Origin: Branchinecta lynchi
Taxonomy: Eukaryota > Arthropoda > Branchiopoda > Anostraca > Branchinectidae
Direction of reading: 5' to 3'
Length of the DNA stretch: 64,000 nucleotides
Assembly: GCA_023053575.1 (NCBI GenBank)
Contig: JAKZAP010000021.1
Location: forward strand, 15,562,212 to 15,626,211
The stretch's first letter is position 1. Each line of letters begins with the position of its first letter. A model generated the notes under the pieces. That model was not told the origin of the DNA, searched no databases, and saw only the letters and a program-made list of their open reading frames with translations. Position numbers and translations under genes: made by a program. Below are positions 21,118 to 32,247 of this stretch, in pieces.

Positions 21118-21803
21118 TGTGTTCCACCCTTCTAACAATAGAAACTATTAGTTACTATTTTAAAAAGTTTCTCCGAGAAATGATTTTAGTTAACTGCAGT
21201 ATTTGCTACTGGGATTACTCTTTTCTCTACGTGGATAAGATTAATCCGAATTAGAAATAAACTTATCTCAGTATGGACAATATTAATCCCAGGAGCAAAT
21301 GTTGCAAGATTTTGCTTACCACGCTCGGGAACGTAGTAGGCGTGGTAACTACGAATATCTGTGATGTGATTGGCCGGATTAGCTCGCGGCACGATATATT
21401 CCCGATGAAAAAATTTGTAGCCTGCGTAGTAGTATGGTAGTAGTACGAAAAAGTTGCATGTAATACTATGTAATAGCAAAGAATACTATCATTTAATATG
21501 CCTGAGACTGGTCCAATCTTAAGTAGTAGTATCCAGTAGCATCCGGTCTTGCCATAGTAGCATTCAGTCTTGCTAATAGTAGCATTAGTAAGCAGTAACA
21601 CGGTAGCCTTGAAGTAGAACCATATAGTAGCATCAGTTAGTAATGCATGCTACTTTTTCGTACTACTTCCTAGTACTCTTTTGAGATAGATTTTTCATCG
21701 GGTTGGCGAAAATAGAAAAAATGCGTTCCAGCCTTGACGCCAAAAAGCCAGAATTCGTGACGTCATGCGTAGTAACTATGGTAAGTAGGGTGGAACACGC
21801 TCC
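21118..21803. repeat. MITE family B' copy containing nested D' and C' MITEs
   Basis: Left end GTGTTCCACCCTTCTAACA and right end GTAGGGTGGAACACGCTC are the inverted termini. A D' element (21188-21300) and a C' element (21402-21702, flanked by TT) are inserted in it. The right end lies 48 bp from the exon L donor. Confidence 0.65.
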
Positions 21804-21850
21804 TTATTCCACACGCCCGAGCACGTGACCAAAGGGATTTGAACCCTTAC

Positions 21851-22093
21851 CTGAGGCTGCGCGGATCTCTGTTGCTGTTGCTGCATCGACCCGCCCATCA
21901 GCTGCTGAAGCAGTCCCTCCGGCGATTGACCACGGCCGTAACTCTGCTGGTTTCGGGGATCCTGACCATATCCGGGGTGCATAGGAGGGCCATAATCTGG
22001 CCTCTGGCTTGGAAAGGACTGGCGAGATTGTGGGCCAAAGAGGTTCTGCATCTGGGTCGGCTTCTCTGGTTCTTTCACGGGTAGCTTCTCAGC
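21851..22093 (-). CDS. EIF4ENIF1: EIF4ENIF1 exon L
   Basis: A 243-bp exon (81 codons, phase 0 on both sides) with acceptor TTCTTTAGCAG and donor GTAAGG. It encodes a Gln/Pro/Gly/Tyr-rich low-complexity segment, including QNLFGPQSRQSFPSQRPDYG, EGLLQQLMGGS and a Gln run. This composition is typical of the prion-like C-terminal half of 4E-T. Nested MITEs end 48 bp beyond the donor. Confidence 0.88.
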
Positions 22094-22379
22094 CTGCTAA
22101 AGAATATGTTCCGTCAGAGCCGTGGTTTATCATTCTGTTACATGACGACAGACAGAAAATCAAAAATGCTGTTTTATGCCCGGCTGAAAAATAAATTCGC
22201 ATCCCAGCCAGTTTGATAAATGATGCACGTACTATGCTGATAAATAATTCAGATCATATCGAGTTACTACAAGTTTGAACGATCTTCCGCGCAAATACAA
22301 GAAAAAAACTTTATCGGGAATAGCGGCCCATAAGGTAAACTCAGTTCCCGGTATACACAGAAGGAGATTTCTTATCTTC

Positions 22380-22760
22380 AGTTAGAGGACCCCTCGCACT
22401 ATTTACTCTTCAACTTACAATATTTTAAAATATTTGAATACTTTAAAACTAGGCTGTGCTTTCAACAAATATCAACGCGTGTGGTTGTTTTAGGCCTTTT
22501 CCGAGACCCATTGACTTGTGGCGAAAACAGGGAAATAATTTACACAACCGTTTTTTCTGATGGAAAAACTCCCCGTCGACAGCGTGATACACATCCAAGG
22601 TAGCAAAATACGCAAGTGAGAAAATCAGCGTGTTTTGTTAGAGGGGTTAGCCTGTACCGTACGAAATTGGGGTCTCCAACGTTTAGAAATACATGGAGTG
22701 ATTATGGAAGTAGGCTGCATTAGCATTATAGGTAAGACAGGTCCTTTAAGAAGGGTTGTT
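22380..22760. repeat. Repeat F, copy 1 (empty site for family B)
   Basis: Shared with 49312-50720 (inverse) and 58745-59070. The shared segments include AGAGGGGTTAG, CAGCGTGATACACATC, TTTTCCGAGACCC and AGGTAAGACAGGTCCTTT. This copy is uninterrupted where 49312-50720 carries element B4. Confidence 0.6.
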
Positions 22761-23017
22761 GGAGCAACACAATATTATCAGCAACAACAGGTAACTTATT
22801 CACCACTCCATCATTCATGTTCCAAGATACGATATTTAACTTATCTGCCACCAGGCTGAGTATTACCGACTGCTTGACCTGGTTAGTTATGGCTTTTTTC
22901 ACTTCAGGGCAGCTAAACGAAAGTGTGTCTGCAGACTTGCAAGAAACGCAGGTGTTTTAAACCTGTTAAAGATTAATTCGTCACCAGATTTCATGCCTCA
23001 GTCCCATCACTGGACCT

Positions 23018-23824
23018 TCAAAGTTTAACCGAATAGGTTTGAACGAAAAGTGCCGAGAAACGACAATCTAGTTACCCATGAGCTTCCAGATTCTCTCTCC
23101 CTCCCCCGATAGTTCAATTTCCGAAATACGAAATGTTTCACTCACTACAAGAAACTTCACTATTTGGGTGCGTTCGAACGAAAAAAGATTTATTTTTCGA
23201 CAATCTTTCACCTTTGCAGTTGCTAAATATTTCAAGCATAGAGGTGCAAGCACATAGAGATACCACAAATCCGACAGAAAAAGTTCATTCGATGACAGTC
23301 GATACTTTTATTCAAACAATGTTTACAACGGATACGTCAGCTACGATTCTTCGTCAGCGATATTTCGGCCCTTCTTGGCAAGGGTCCTCGTCAGGCTGTC
23401 AACCTTCTGGTTCAACTTCGGGGAAGGAAACAAACCTGTAATCTCACTTGTCCTTTCCTTCCGGCCAAGTTGGATAATTGTCTGCATGACTGGGCTGTGA
23501 AAGTTCCGTAGTCTATATGACTAAGTCCAAAAATCGCCGGCGATCCTCAGGAAGAAGGAGTAAGAGTGTCGGTACGACTCAAACTCAACGACTCAAATCC
23601 TGTGTTAACCAATCGCCGCGATCTTTGGCAGCAGCTGTGACACCATTTCTGCCTTTCTTCCGCTAGATACCCGGAGAGGCCGGAGATTCTAGTCATCAAG
23701 AGTATTAAACTGAATAGCGGAGCAACGAAGTAACAGATTTTCATCGGGTCTTCAAGCCTATTTAAGTACATAAGTGATGGGTAACTATACCATCGTATCT
23801 CAGCTCAATTCGGTCAACTTTAAA
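23018..23824. repeat. Family I element (TIR AAAGTTTAACCGAA)
   Basis: Ends TCAAAGTTTAACCGAA and TTCGGTCAACTTTAAA. The interior shares CATAGAGGTGCAAGCACATAGAG-like and AAGTGATGGGTAACTA segments with the copies at 27284 and 52555. A family G repeat (23313-23455) lies within it. Confidence 0.55.
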
Positions 23825-24353
23825 TAGTTAACCATTTTACAACAAGGCTACGCTTACAGAAAACTGCACATGGCTCCGGCTGTTTGTAGCCTCTTTCCAT
23901 GTCCCTTGCATTTGGATAATAATCGAGGCAGACTAGAACCGGTCTACGGACCATCCATCTCCTTCGAAACAGTAATTAGGCGCATGATACGTCACGCAAA
24001 GAGAACAACCGTGGCATGCGTGATAATTAGTGAATTGCTAATAAAGGAGGGAATGGATAAATATTCTTTGAGCCCAAGCTGACTTTGAAACATTTATTCA
24101 AACAATGTTTACAACGGATACGTCAGCTATGATTTTTCATCAGCGATATTTCGGCCCTTCTTGGCAAGGGTCCTCGTCAGGCTGTCAGACGAGGCCAGAC
24201 AACATTGTTTGAATAAAAGAGGGAATGGATGGTAGTACTACCAAGAATAAATATTCGGAGATTGAGAAGACTTAAATCAAGCTCAGTAGTTTTTTTTTTG
24301 AGATTCTGATTTACCGGGGCTGGAGCCTACCCGACGCCGACCACAGAGTAATT

Positions 24354-24775
24354 ATTAGTTGCGTTTTTGCAGATACCATGGTTTCTGCTACCACGGTCTA
24401 AAGTCGTTTTTTGCAGTTATCGTGGTATCTGAAACCACGGTCAAAAGGCGTTTTTGCGTTATCGTGGTATCTGGCCAGTTATCGTGGTATCAGATATTCA
24501 GATACTACGGTCCGACCGTGGTAACTGGTCGTGGTATCTGAAAAGTCATCTCACTTTCATCAAATTATTTCAGATTGGTGAGAAAGAAGTTTAGCACTAA
24601 GTGATGTAACTGAATATCTGTTTTTCTTTTGGGATGACTTTGAAAAGTGCAATTTCGGCAATAGTCGTTTTTGCAGAGCACCGTGTATGCGATACCACGA
24701 TAACTGCAAAAACGGCTAATTGCAGATCCAGTTACCGTGGTGACAGATACCATGGTATCAGCAAAAACGTAACTA
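24354..24775. repeat. Fold-back element with repeated GTGGTATC/GATACCAC motif
   Basis: The ends ATTAGTTGCGTTTTTGC and GCAAAAACGTAACTAT are imperfect inverted repeats. Both arms contain several copies of TATCGTGGTATCTG and CCGTGGTAACTG, so each arm folds on itself. A related, truncated copy in the opposite orientation is at 53525-53832. Confidence 0.6.
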
Positions 24776-24963
24776 TTGATGCTGGTTCTTCTGATCGCCG
24801 TTCATAGCGTCAAGAAAGTGCGCAGAATTCAAAATAAACAGAACGAGGTAAAGATTTTGCCCTTGTCTCTCCAACAAATCGCAATTACCACCAGTCTGAA
24901 GAAGCTTGATGAGGAGCTGCTGTACGGTAAGATTATAGAAGCTCTGATGACGGAAATAGGTAC

Positions 24964-25215
24964 TGACTAAACTTTAGCCGATTATCTAGAGCCCGTGACG
25001 TTTTCATGACATCATGAAAGAAATAGGAAATTCGTTTAAATTAATGTTTCAGCATATATATTTGTATCTATATAGAAAGCCGAGCGGCCAGCGAGGCGCC
25101 GGACGCGTTTACACTTGTAACCTATTTTAGGGACAATCAGTTCCGTTAGTAAATGGAAAATATACACTTTGTGTGTGTCGTCACGTCCCGTAGATAATCG
25201 GCTAAAGTTTAGTCA
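24964..25215. repeat. MITE with 37-bp TIRs (TGACTAAACTTTAGCCGATT)
   Basis: The ends TGACTAAACTTTAGCCGATT and AATCGGCTAAAGTTTAGTCA are perfect over at least 20 bp. The inner TATCTA and GTGACG also pair. There is no ORF inside, and the family is not identified. Confidence 0.65.
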
Positions 25216-26285
25216 ACACCGAAAGTAAAGGCAGATCTAAGGGACCGAAAGAAACTTGGACCCAAGGCTAATTCAAGTTTAAAAAATGAAGGGACATACT
25301 AAATATTTTTATTCTAAATTTAGAATGTTAGTTAGAATATCCGTCCTACGAGAAGGGAGAAGAACTATTTACCTTTTTTCAAATCGTCACAAAAAAACAT
25401 TCAGTAAATTTCTGTGGCAAATTCTAAGTGATGAGAAAACAGACAGCATAGATAATGAAAAATTTAGCCAGATGTAGCCTATAGTACCTGAGATAATGAT
25501 ATACATTTCGACGAAGAATAATAAGTTGTTATCACAAACTGAAATGTTTTGAATGATTTCTTGCAATTATTACTACAATAATAAATTATTAATTTAAAAT
25601 TATGAAACGTTGTTTTCCGCAACTACACGAGACAATGGTACGCACACTACATTTTGTTTAGAGTACACCTTAAAGCTTACATTTCTTCCCTAAATGTGTC
25701 CAAGTGAATAATATACTGCGTAAATAAGTGTAACTTAGTTGTCAAAATCGTGAGTATTTTTTATAATATTTATGTGCCATTAAATGGACCAGATGGTTTA
25801 GGCATAGTTCTATTTTATACATTATTTTGTACTCCTCAGTCCTGAGGGAAATAAATAAATAAATAATAAAATACATTTTCTAGCAGCAACTCTTTACAGT
25901 ACTTAAACGACTAAAATAAAATTACTAAAGTTCACACCGATCATATTGAATCTGAACTAAATACATGCATTTTCCGTCTATACCTCAACGTTCCAGTTGC
26001 TTACTTGCTCCCTTAGTCATCAAATGCCACATTCCCTTGGGATTCAATGCATTTGTGAAAGGTCGTGATATTACAAATCGGACCCGAGATTGGAACTCGT
26101 TTTCATTTGTATAATCCTGCAGAAATTAGGGACTGCTTCACCACTTTAGCTCTAGAGGTAACCCTTAATAATGTAAGAGGACACACGCGAAGCGCCAACC
26201 AGGCTCCACCCCCAGTAAATCAGAATCTCAAAAAACACTACTTAGCTTGCTGACATCGAGGTTATGCGAGTTCTCCATTCTCCCC
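25216..26285. other. AT-rich intron K-L sequence
   Basis: Very AT-rich, with a probable LINE 3' tail at about 25800-25870 (GTACTCCTCAGTCCTGAGGG then AAATAAAT repeats). No coding segment recognised. Confidence 0.4.
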
Positions 26286-27158
26286 TTTTTGGGATCCCAA
26301 AACGTAAGTGGAGGGATACCTATGACATCGCAAAAGTTGTCCGTCCGCCCGTCCGTCTGTAAGCACGATAACTCTCGAAGGGAATGAGATATTTTGATGA
26401 ACTTGGTGTGAGGATTGTTTGGGTCAAGAGTAAGGTCGAGTTCGTAGATGGGCTTTGTAGCCCTATATTTAGGGGTGGGGGAGGGGGTTTAAATTAAGGG
26501 TCACGCAAAATATTTTTAAACAGCTAATGGGACAGTTGATTATGGGGTAAGAAGACATGCTGAACACGATAGTGGCAACTATTTTCTCGCCGGACAAGTA
26601 GTTAGCCCGGAATCCGGCCAAAAGCGGAAAATTGTTAAAAGTGTTTGTAGTTGATTAGATATCCGATTTAGGGGTAAGAAGAGATGCTGATCCGTATATG
26701 ACAGTCATTTTGTACCCAGACATTTAGTTCGCCCGGAATCCTGTTGGAACTGGAAAATTTGTTCAAGGCTAAATTTTAATCTGAAGTTGATTAGATGTAG
26801 ATGTTCGATATAGGGGAAAGAAGAATCGCTGAGCGAGACGCTGAGTTCGATTTTAGCTTCTTTTTTTTTGCCGGACAGGTAGTTCCAGAATCGGCCGAAA
26901 CCGGGAAAGTCGCAGAAGTAAGGCAGGAAGTTTCCGTCAAAATAGATACGACTTCTAGTGGTAAACACAAACATGCTGAATCCATACCTGAACTTGGTTT
27001 TCTGAGATGATTAGCTTTTTGGCCTTAATCTGTTTCTGAATTGTAATAGTAGAAATGTTCAAGGAGTCTGGCGAAGACTGGATCTGGCGTAGACAAGACC
27101 CAATTGTCTGGATCAAATATTGAATTTTTGGGATCCCATCGAACCCTTTGGTCTTGTT
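26286..27158 (+). mobile_element. Family A element A4
   Basis: It begins TTTTTGGGATCCCAAAACGT, has a GTCCGTCCGCCCGTCCGTCT microsatellite at 26339, the conserved GAGATATTTTGATGA block and about four core units. It ends TTGGGATCCCATCGAACCCTTTGGTCTTGTT. It lies in the intron between exons K and L, in antisense orientation to the gene. Confidence 0.7.
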
Positions 27159-27283
27159 TATAACTGATACTACTGAAGTGGAACGACTTACTTTCTACGA
27201 GGTGTCCTTTAAGACTGCCAGGGCCACAAAATGTGCCACGCACAAACACATTTTCCAGCATCAACGCAGATGTGGCAGGATTA

Positions 27284-27808
27284 TTAAAGTTTAACCGAAG
27301 AGCCAGCTTATTTTTATATCTCAGATATGAACATACTGAATTATTTTAACTGTGCTAAGAGATTAAAAAAAAAAAAAAAAATCCTTGGGCTCTAAGCGAC
27401 ATTCAGAATATTTGCTGCTAGCACGACAAATCAAAATTCATCGAGCCGTGGGGAATTTGAATTACAATATAAGCGTCCATTTTAACGGCTAATGAAACAA
27501 ATCTCAGGAAATGTTCAGTTCCAGCTCTAGGATTAATGCCGAAGGAGGTCCACTATTGTGTTTGACCCGAAAAAGACTTATTTTTAGACAATTGTTTACC
27601 ATTATTATTGCTAAATAAATCAAGCATAGAGGCACAAGCATATAGAGGTACCACAAATTCGAAAGAAAAAATCATTCAATGAAAATCGGTTATATGATTA
27701 GCGGAGCAACGAAGTAACAGGTTTTCTTCGGGTCTTCGGACCTATTTAAGTGAATAAGTGATGGGAAACTAGACTGTCAAATCTCAGCGCTATTCAGTTA
27801 AACTTTAA
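27284..27808. repeat. Family I element
   Basis: Ends TTAAAGTTTAACCGAA and TTCAGTTAAACTTTAA. It lies about 80 bp beyond the exon K donor. Confidence 0.55.
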
Positions 27809-27887
27809 GTAGCTCTTTGAACGATACGAGGTATCGTAAGACAGAAAAGCATGGGCTGCATGCTGACGAGATTTGCACTCGACATAC

Positions 27888-27991
27888 CTTGGGAAGTTGG
27901 CTGACCGTTCTTCCCGTGAGCTTGGATGGAATCTTGGGTTTCGCAGAGACGGAGGAAACATCTCCTGGGGCAGTATCAGCTTCCGATTTTC
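27888..27991 (-). CDS. EIF4ENIF1: EIF4ENIF1 exon K
   Basis: A 104-bp exon found beyond the 14-kb intron. The acceptor is TTTACTTTCTAG and the donor GTATGT, entering at phase 1 (matching exon J) and leaving at phase 0. It encodes SAKPKIPSKLTGRTVSQLPK, similar to human DYRPKATGRKTPTLASP, which lies downstream of the SVIRKM segment. The correct order and the exact phase match support it strongly despite the distance. Confidence 0.87.
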
Positions 27992-28119
27992 CTAGAAAGT
28001 AAACAAACTTCAATATATGCAAGATTAAAGGCTTTAACAGAGATTCCGTCAACTGTACGATCGTCTCGGCGAGGATAGAACCGAGCGAGAACAATTTTTG
28101 TATTTTTTATTCGTAGGTA

Positions 28120-28415
28120 CCCGATGAAAAACTTGTTGCCTGCGTAGTAGTATGATAGTTGTACGAAAAAGTTGCATCTAGTGATATATGATAGTAAAGA
28201 GTACTATCATTGAATGTGCCTCAGACTGGGCCAATCTTAAGCAGTAGTATCCAGTAGCATCCTGTCTTGCTCTAGGAGCATCCAGTCGTGCTAATAGTAG
28301 CATGCAGTAACAAGGTAACCTTGAAACAGAAGCATCTAGTAGACATCAGTTAGTACTCCAAACTACTTTTTCGTACAACTTCATACTAATATTCTGAGAT
28401 AAATTTTTCATCGGG
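28120..28415. repeat. MITE family C', TA-flanked copy
   Basis: Ends CCCGATGAAAAA and TTTTTCATCGGG are flanked by TA on both sides. The interior has TAGTAGTA/ATGCTACT repeats. It starts 129 bp upstream of exon K in gene orientation. Confidence 0.65.
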
Positions 28416-28968
28416 TATTGATGAGTGGCTCGTCTTATCCGTAACAAATTTTGTGTTTTCTGAGTTCTTTCAATTTTGGTTTTCATCTTCGGCTGTTTGT
28501 TGGTTCTCCGCTTTGCTTTACTGTTGTTTCGTTCGGCGGTTTTTTGGCATTTTTTTGCATTTATCTTCAAAAAACTTCCGTCCGCGGTGAAGGGAGGCGG
28601 TTGCCCTCCCGAAATATTCGCTTTGATTTTCAGTATTTTCGTTGGTCTTCAAAAAAAACTCCATCTGTTTTTCTTCCGATACGCCCAAGTTCAAAGGCAC
28701 CTTAACCAATGATTGCCGGTTCCCTTCTCCGACCTACAGCTTGAAGAAGGGCCTTGCCAAGAAAAGTCGACGAAAAGGACAAAAAGTCGCTGAAGAATAT
28801 CCTAGCTGATTTTTGCGTTCTAAATCGTTGTTATATATGGTTCCCAGTCAGCTTAGGCTGAATGAGTACCCCCCCCCCCCTTCAGTTCCTTCAACGCACC
28901 AAGTGACAACCGTGCAGTTAGGGTGTGTCGGTGCTATCTTACAGGGATGGGCAAGTTGTGGTTTAAGA

Positions 28969-29010
28969 CAGTGGTTCCCACCCGGTGATACGCGTACGCT
29001 AGACGCGAAG
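28969..29010. mobile_element. hAT terminal fragment
   Basis: CAGTGGTTCCCACCCGGTGA and TACGCGTACGC match the left end of the hAT element at 62112. The rest has been replaced by a family H MITE. Confidence 0.5.
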
Positions 29011-29021
29011 TTCCCGAGATC

Positions 29022-29474
29022 AAAGGCGTGCTCTAGTTCCCGTTCCCCGCGGACTCCACTTGAAGAGTCCCCGCGTTTTTGTTTGTCCTGGGGACTCACT
29101 TCCCATATTCTCGCGAGTCCCCACGGACGGGGAATGCTCTCATATTCTCGCGAGTCGCCACGGACGGGGAATGCTCTGATTATTATCACCATCATCAAAA
29201 AGGACTCCTTTTCAGACTCGGAGGGGAATTTGCTGGTGTTGGTGCAATGTAAAATTAATTAAAAATAATCAGAATAAAGAAAACCAAAGGTAAAGTGGCT
29301 CCAGACTAATTTCGTCAACTGCATATCTATTTTTCGAACAAAATCCATGCTGGAAAGAATTCCCCGTGTTCTCGCTGTTTCTGTCCGCGGAGTCCGCGTG
29401 GAGTGACTCCCTCTGTTCTAGCCGTTCCCTTTGATTCCCCGAGGAGTCCTCGGGGAACAGCGAGAATACACCTC
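29022..29474. repeat. MITE family H, with 45-bp internal duplication
   Basis: Related throughout to 1231-1556. A stretch starting CATATTCTCGCGAGTC is tandemly doubled at about 29103-29180. The right end is GAACAGCGAGAATACACC. Confidence 0.55.
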
Positions 29475-29698
29475 AAGCTTAATATCTCGCATCGATCGTT
29501 TTTCTGACTCAGTTTGATTATCGTTCGCAATTCAGATATACGTTTATGCCTTGCCGTTGATGACAATGAATGTAGTCTTTTTGACGTTCTGATGTGGTTA
29601 AAATGGTAAAACAACGATTCGTCAAAAAAAATAGTATTCATTCATTTATTTATTTCCCTCAAAGAATATATAATGAGGAGTACTAAAATAAATTTAAA

Positions 29699-31957
29699 CA
29701 AGAGCTACGAGCTCATATGGCACTTGTACGAGTATGCTGTACAAGAAAGTAGATGAGAACGTCACAAAATACACCCGCCATCCAAAAATGCGGTTCGGAA
29801 ATAGAAATAGGATATTTAGTTTCACTCGTTTCTGAGCAGTTTCGGCATCGTCTCGATTGCCTGTAGCAAATGCACATGACTGTTCAAACTTTCATCCCAA
29901 TAAATCCATTTGTTTAATCCCTAGACGTGCTACACGATTTCCGGTACTCACTCTATCTCCACCTACCGTGGCCGAATCTGGTTCGGAATAAAAAAATCGA
30001 CCACCTAAAGCATCTTCGTTAATATCATCTATCAAGTTTCACTCGAATCTGAGCATTTTTGGAAAGTTCCGGTACCCCCCCCCCCTCCCACCAACGTTGT
30101 CGGAGCCGGTTCGGGCCCAATCTCTTAATTCCCTGTTCCTGTCCATCAAGTTTTACTGAAACTGGAGCATAGCCTATCTGCAAGTTTCCAGTCCCCCCCC
30201 CCTACCTTGGCCGAATCCGGCCCGGACGCCAAATAACAAATCTAGGCCGCATAAACTCGGCACTGTCGAATTGCATCTCATTCGGTCCATCCGTTTGGTT
30301 TTTGTGCATGTCAAAAGTCCCCCCACCCCCAATTCCCCTAATCGTGGTCGCATATGGTGCGAACGCATGTTTTACATGTCGAGGCCATCGATTCGTATCA
30401 CCCATGAAGTTTCACTCGAATCAGACCACTCGTTCGCAATTTATAGAAGTCTTCTCTTGCTCCCCAAAAAATGCTCGGATCTAGGAACGGAAGTTTCCGG
30501 GGGTATGTTGTGTCAGGTTCTTAAGTCAAGATAATTCGGGTCACTAATATGCCTGCAAAGTTTCGTTGTCGTTTTACATCTGGAACTATTCTAACTCACG
30601 ACTACCGTAATTCCAGGAAACCCCCTCCAACTCCCCCCACAGAGCCCCGAAACCATCTGGCTCCGTCAATTTTATCTAGGCCTAATGCTTGTTCCATCCA
30701 TTAAGTTTCGTCCCAATCCCTCTGCTTTTAGAGTTTCTTGAGTTTCCCCCCCCCCCCATCCCCACAGGTATCGGACCCGATCCGGACGGGACACTGAACG
30801 TCCGAGGCGATAGCTCACCAGACAAGTTTCATTCAAATCCGATCACCCGTTCAAAAGTTATGCAAGCCACTAGATTCCGGACTCCCCATCCACCCACTCC
30901 CCCCACGATGGTCGGGTCGGGGAAACGGCTGTTCTCAAGTCAATCTGTTCGGATCCCTGACATACCTGCCAAGTTTCATCGCCCTAGGACATCAGGAAGT
31001 ATGCTGAACTCGCGGGATCGCTAGAAATCCGGACCCCCACCCCAACTCCCCCACAGTGCCCTGATCCGGTCCGGTTATGTCAACGACGTGTCTAGGACCT
31101 GTGCTTGTTTTTCCCACCAAGTTTCATCCCGATCCCTCCACTTGAAGCGTTTCTCAAAATTTCCGGTTCCCTCCTCCAACTCCCCCCAGTGTCATCGGAT
31201 CCTGCCCGGATTTAAAGTGAGAAGTCTGAGACACGAGTTCATCCCAAATATCAATTTTCATCAAGATCAGATCACCCGTTCGCAAGCTAAAACTACCTCA
31301 AATTTTGGCTTCACCCTCCCTCCACTCCCCCCCCCCCCAGATGGTCAAATCGGGGAATTGACGATTTCCTATTTAATCTGGTCGGGTCCCAGACATCCCT
31401 GTCAATTTCCATCGTCCCAGCACATCAGGAAGCACGGAACTCGCGGGATCACTACAAATTCGGACTTCTCCCCCCCCCAACTCCCCCAAAGTGAGCGGAT
31501 CCGTTCCGTTTATATCAGTTACGTATCTAGGACTTTTGCTTGTACTTTCCACCAAGTTTCATCCGGATCCCTCCACTCTAAGTGTTTTCCAAGATTTCCG
31601 GTTTCCCCCTCCAACTCCCCCCAGTTTCACCGGATCCGGTCTGGATTTAAAATGGAGGGTCTGAGACACGAAGTCCTTCCATTTATCAAGTTTCATTAAG
31701 ATCCGATCACCCGTTCGTAAGCTAAAAATATCTCGTTTTTCCTATTTTTTCCGGATTCCCCCTCCCTCCACTCCCCTCCAGATGGTCGGATCGAGGAAGC
31801 GACAATTTATAATTTAATCTGGTCCAGTTCCTGATATGCCTGCCAAGTTTAATCGTCCTAGCTTATCTGGAAGTGCCCGAACTAGCAAAACCGGGACCGA
31901 CAGACCGACAGAAATTACAATCGCTATATGGCACTTGAGTAAGCTCAAGTGCCATAA
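29699..31957 (+). mobile_element. Family B (HINE-like) element B1, long form
   Basis: It starts CAAGAGCTACGAGCTCATAT then GGCACTTG, and ends with microsatellite GACCGACAGACCGACAG, then ATCGCTATATGGCACTTG and a hairpin closing CAAGTGCCATAA. The motif ATATGGCACTTG occurs near both ends, and the 3' one pairs with its own inverse. The interior is a series of degenerate units with AAGTTTCATC, GATCC and C-runs. It joins directly to the next copy at 31957/31958. There is no ORF of recognisable function. Confidence 0.68.
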
Positions 31958-32247
31958 CAAGAGCTACGAGCTCATATGGCACTTGTACGAGTAGGCTGTA
32001 CAAGAAAGTAGATGAAAACGTCACAAAATACACCCAGCATCCAAAAAGGCGGTTCGGAAATAGAAATAGGATATTTAGTTTCACTCATTTCTGAGCAGTT
32101 CCGGCATCGTCTCGATTGCAAATGCACATGACTGTTCAAACTTTCATCCCAATAAATCCATTTGTTTGATCCCTAGACGTGCTACACGATTTCCGGTACT
32201 CACTCTATTTCCACCTACCGTGGCCGAATCTAGTTCGGAATAAAAAA

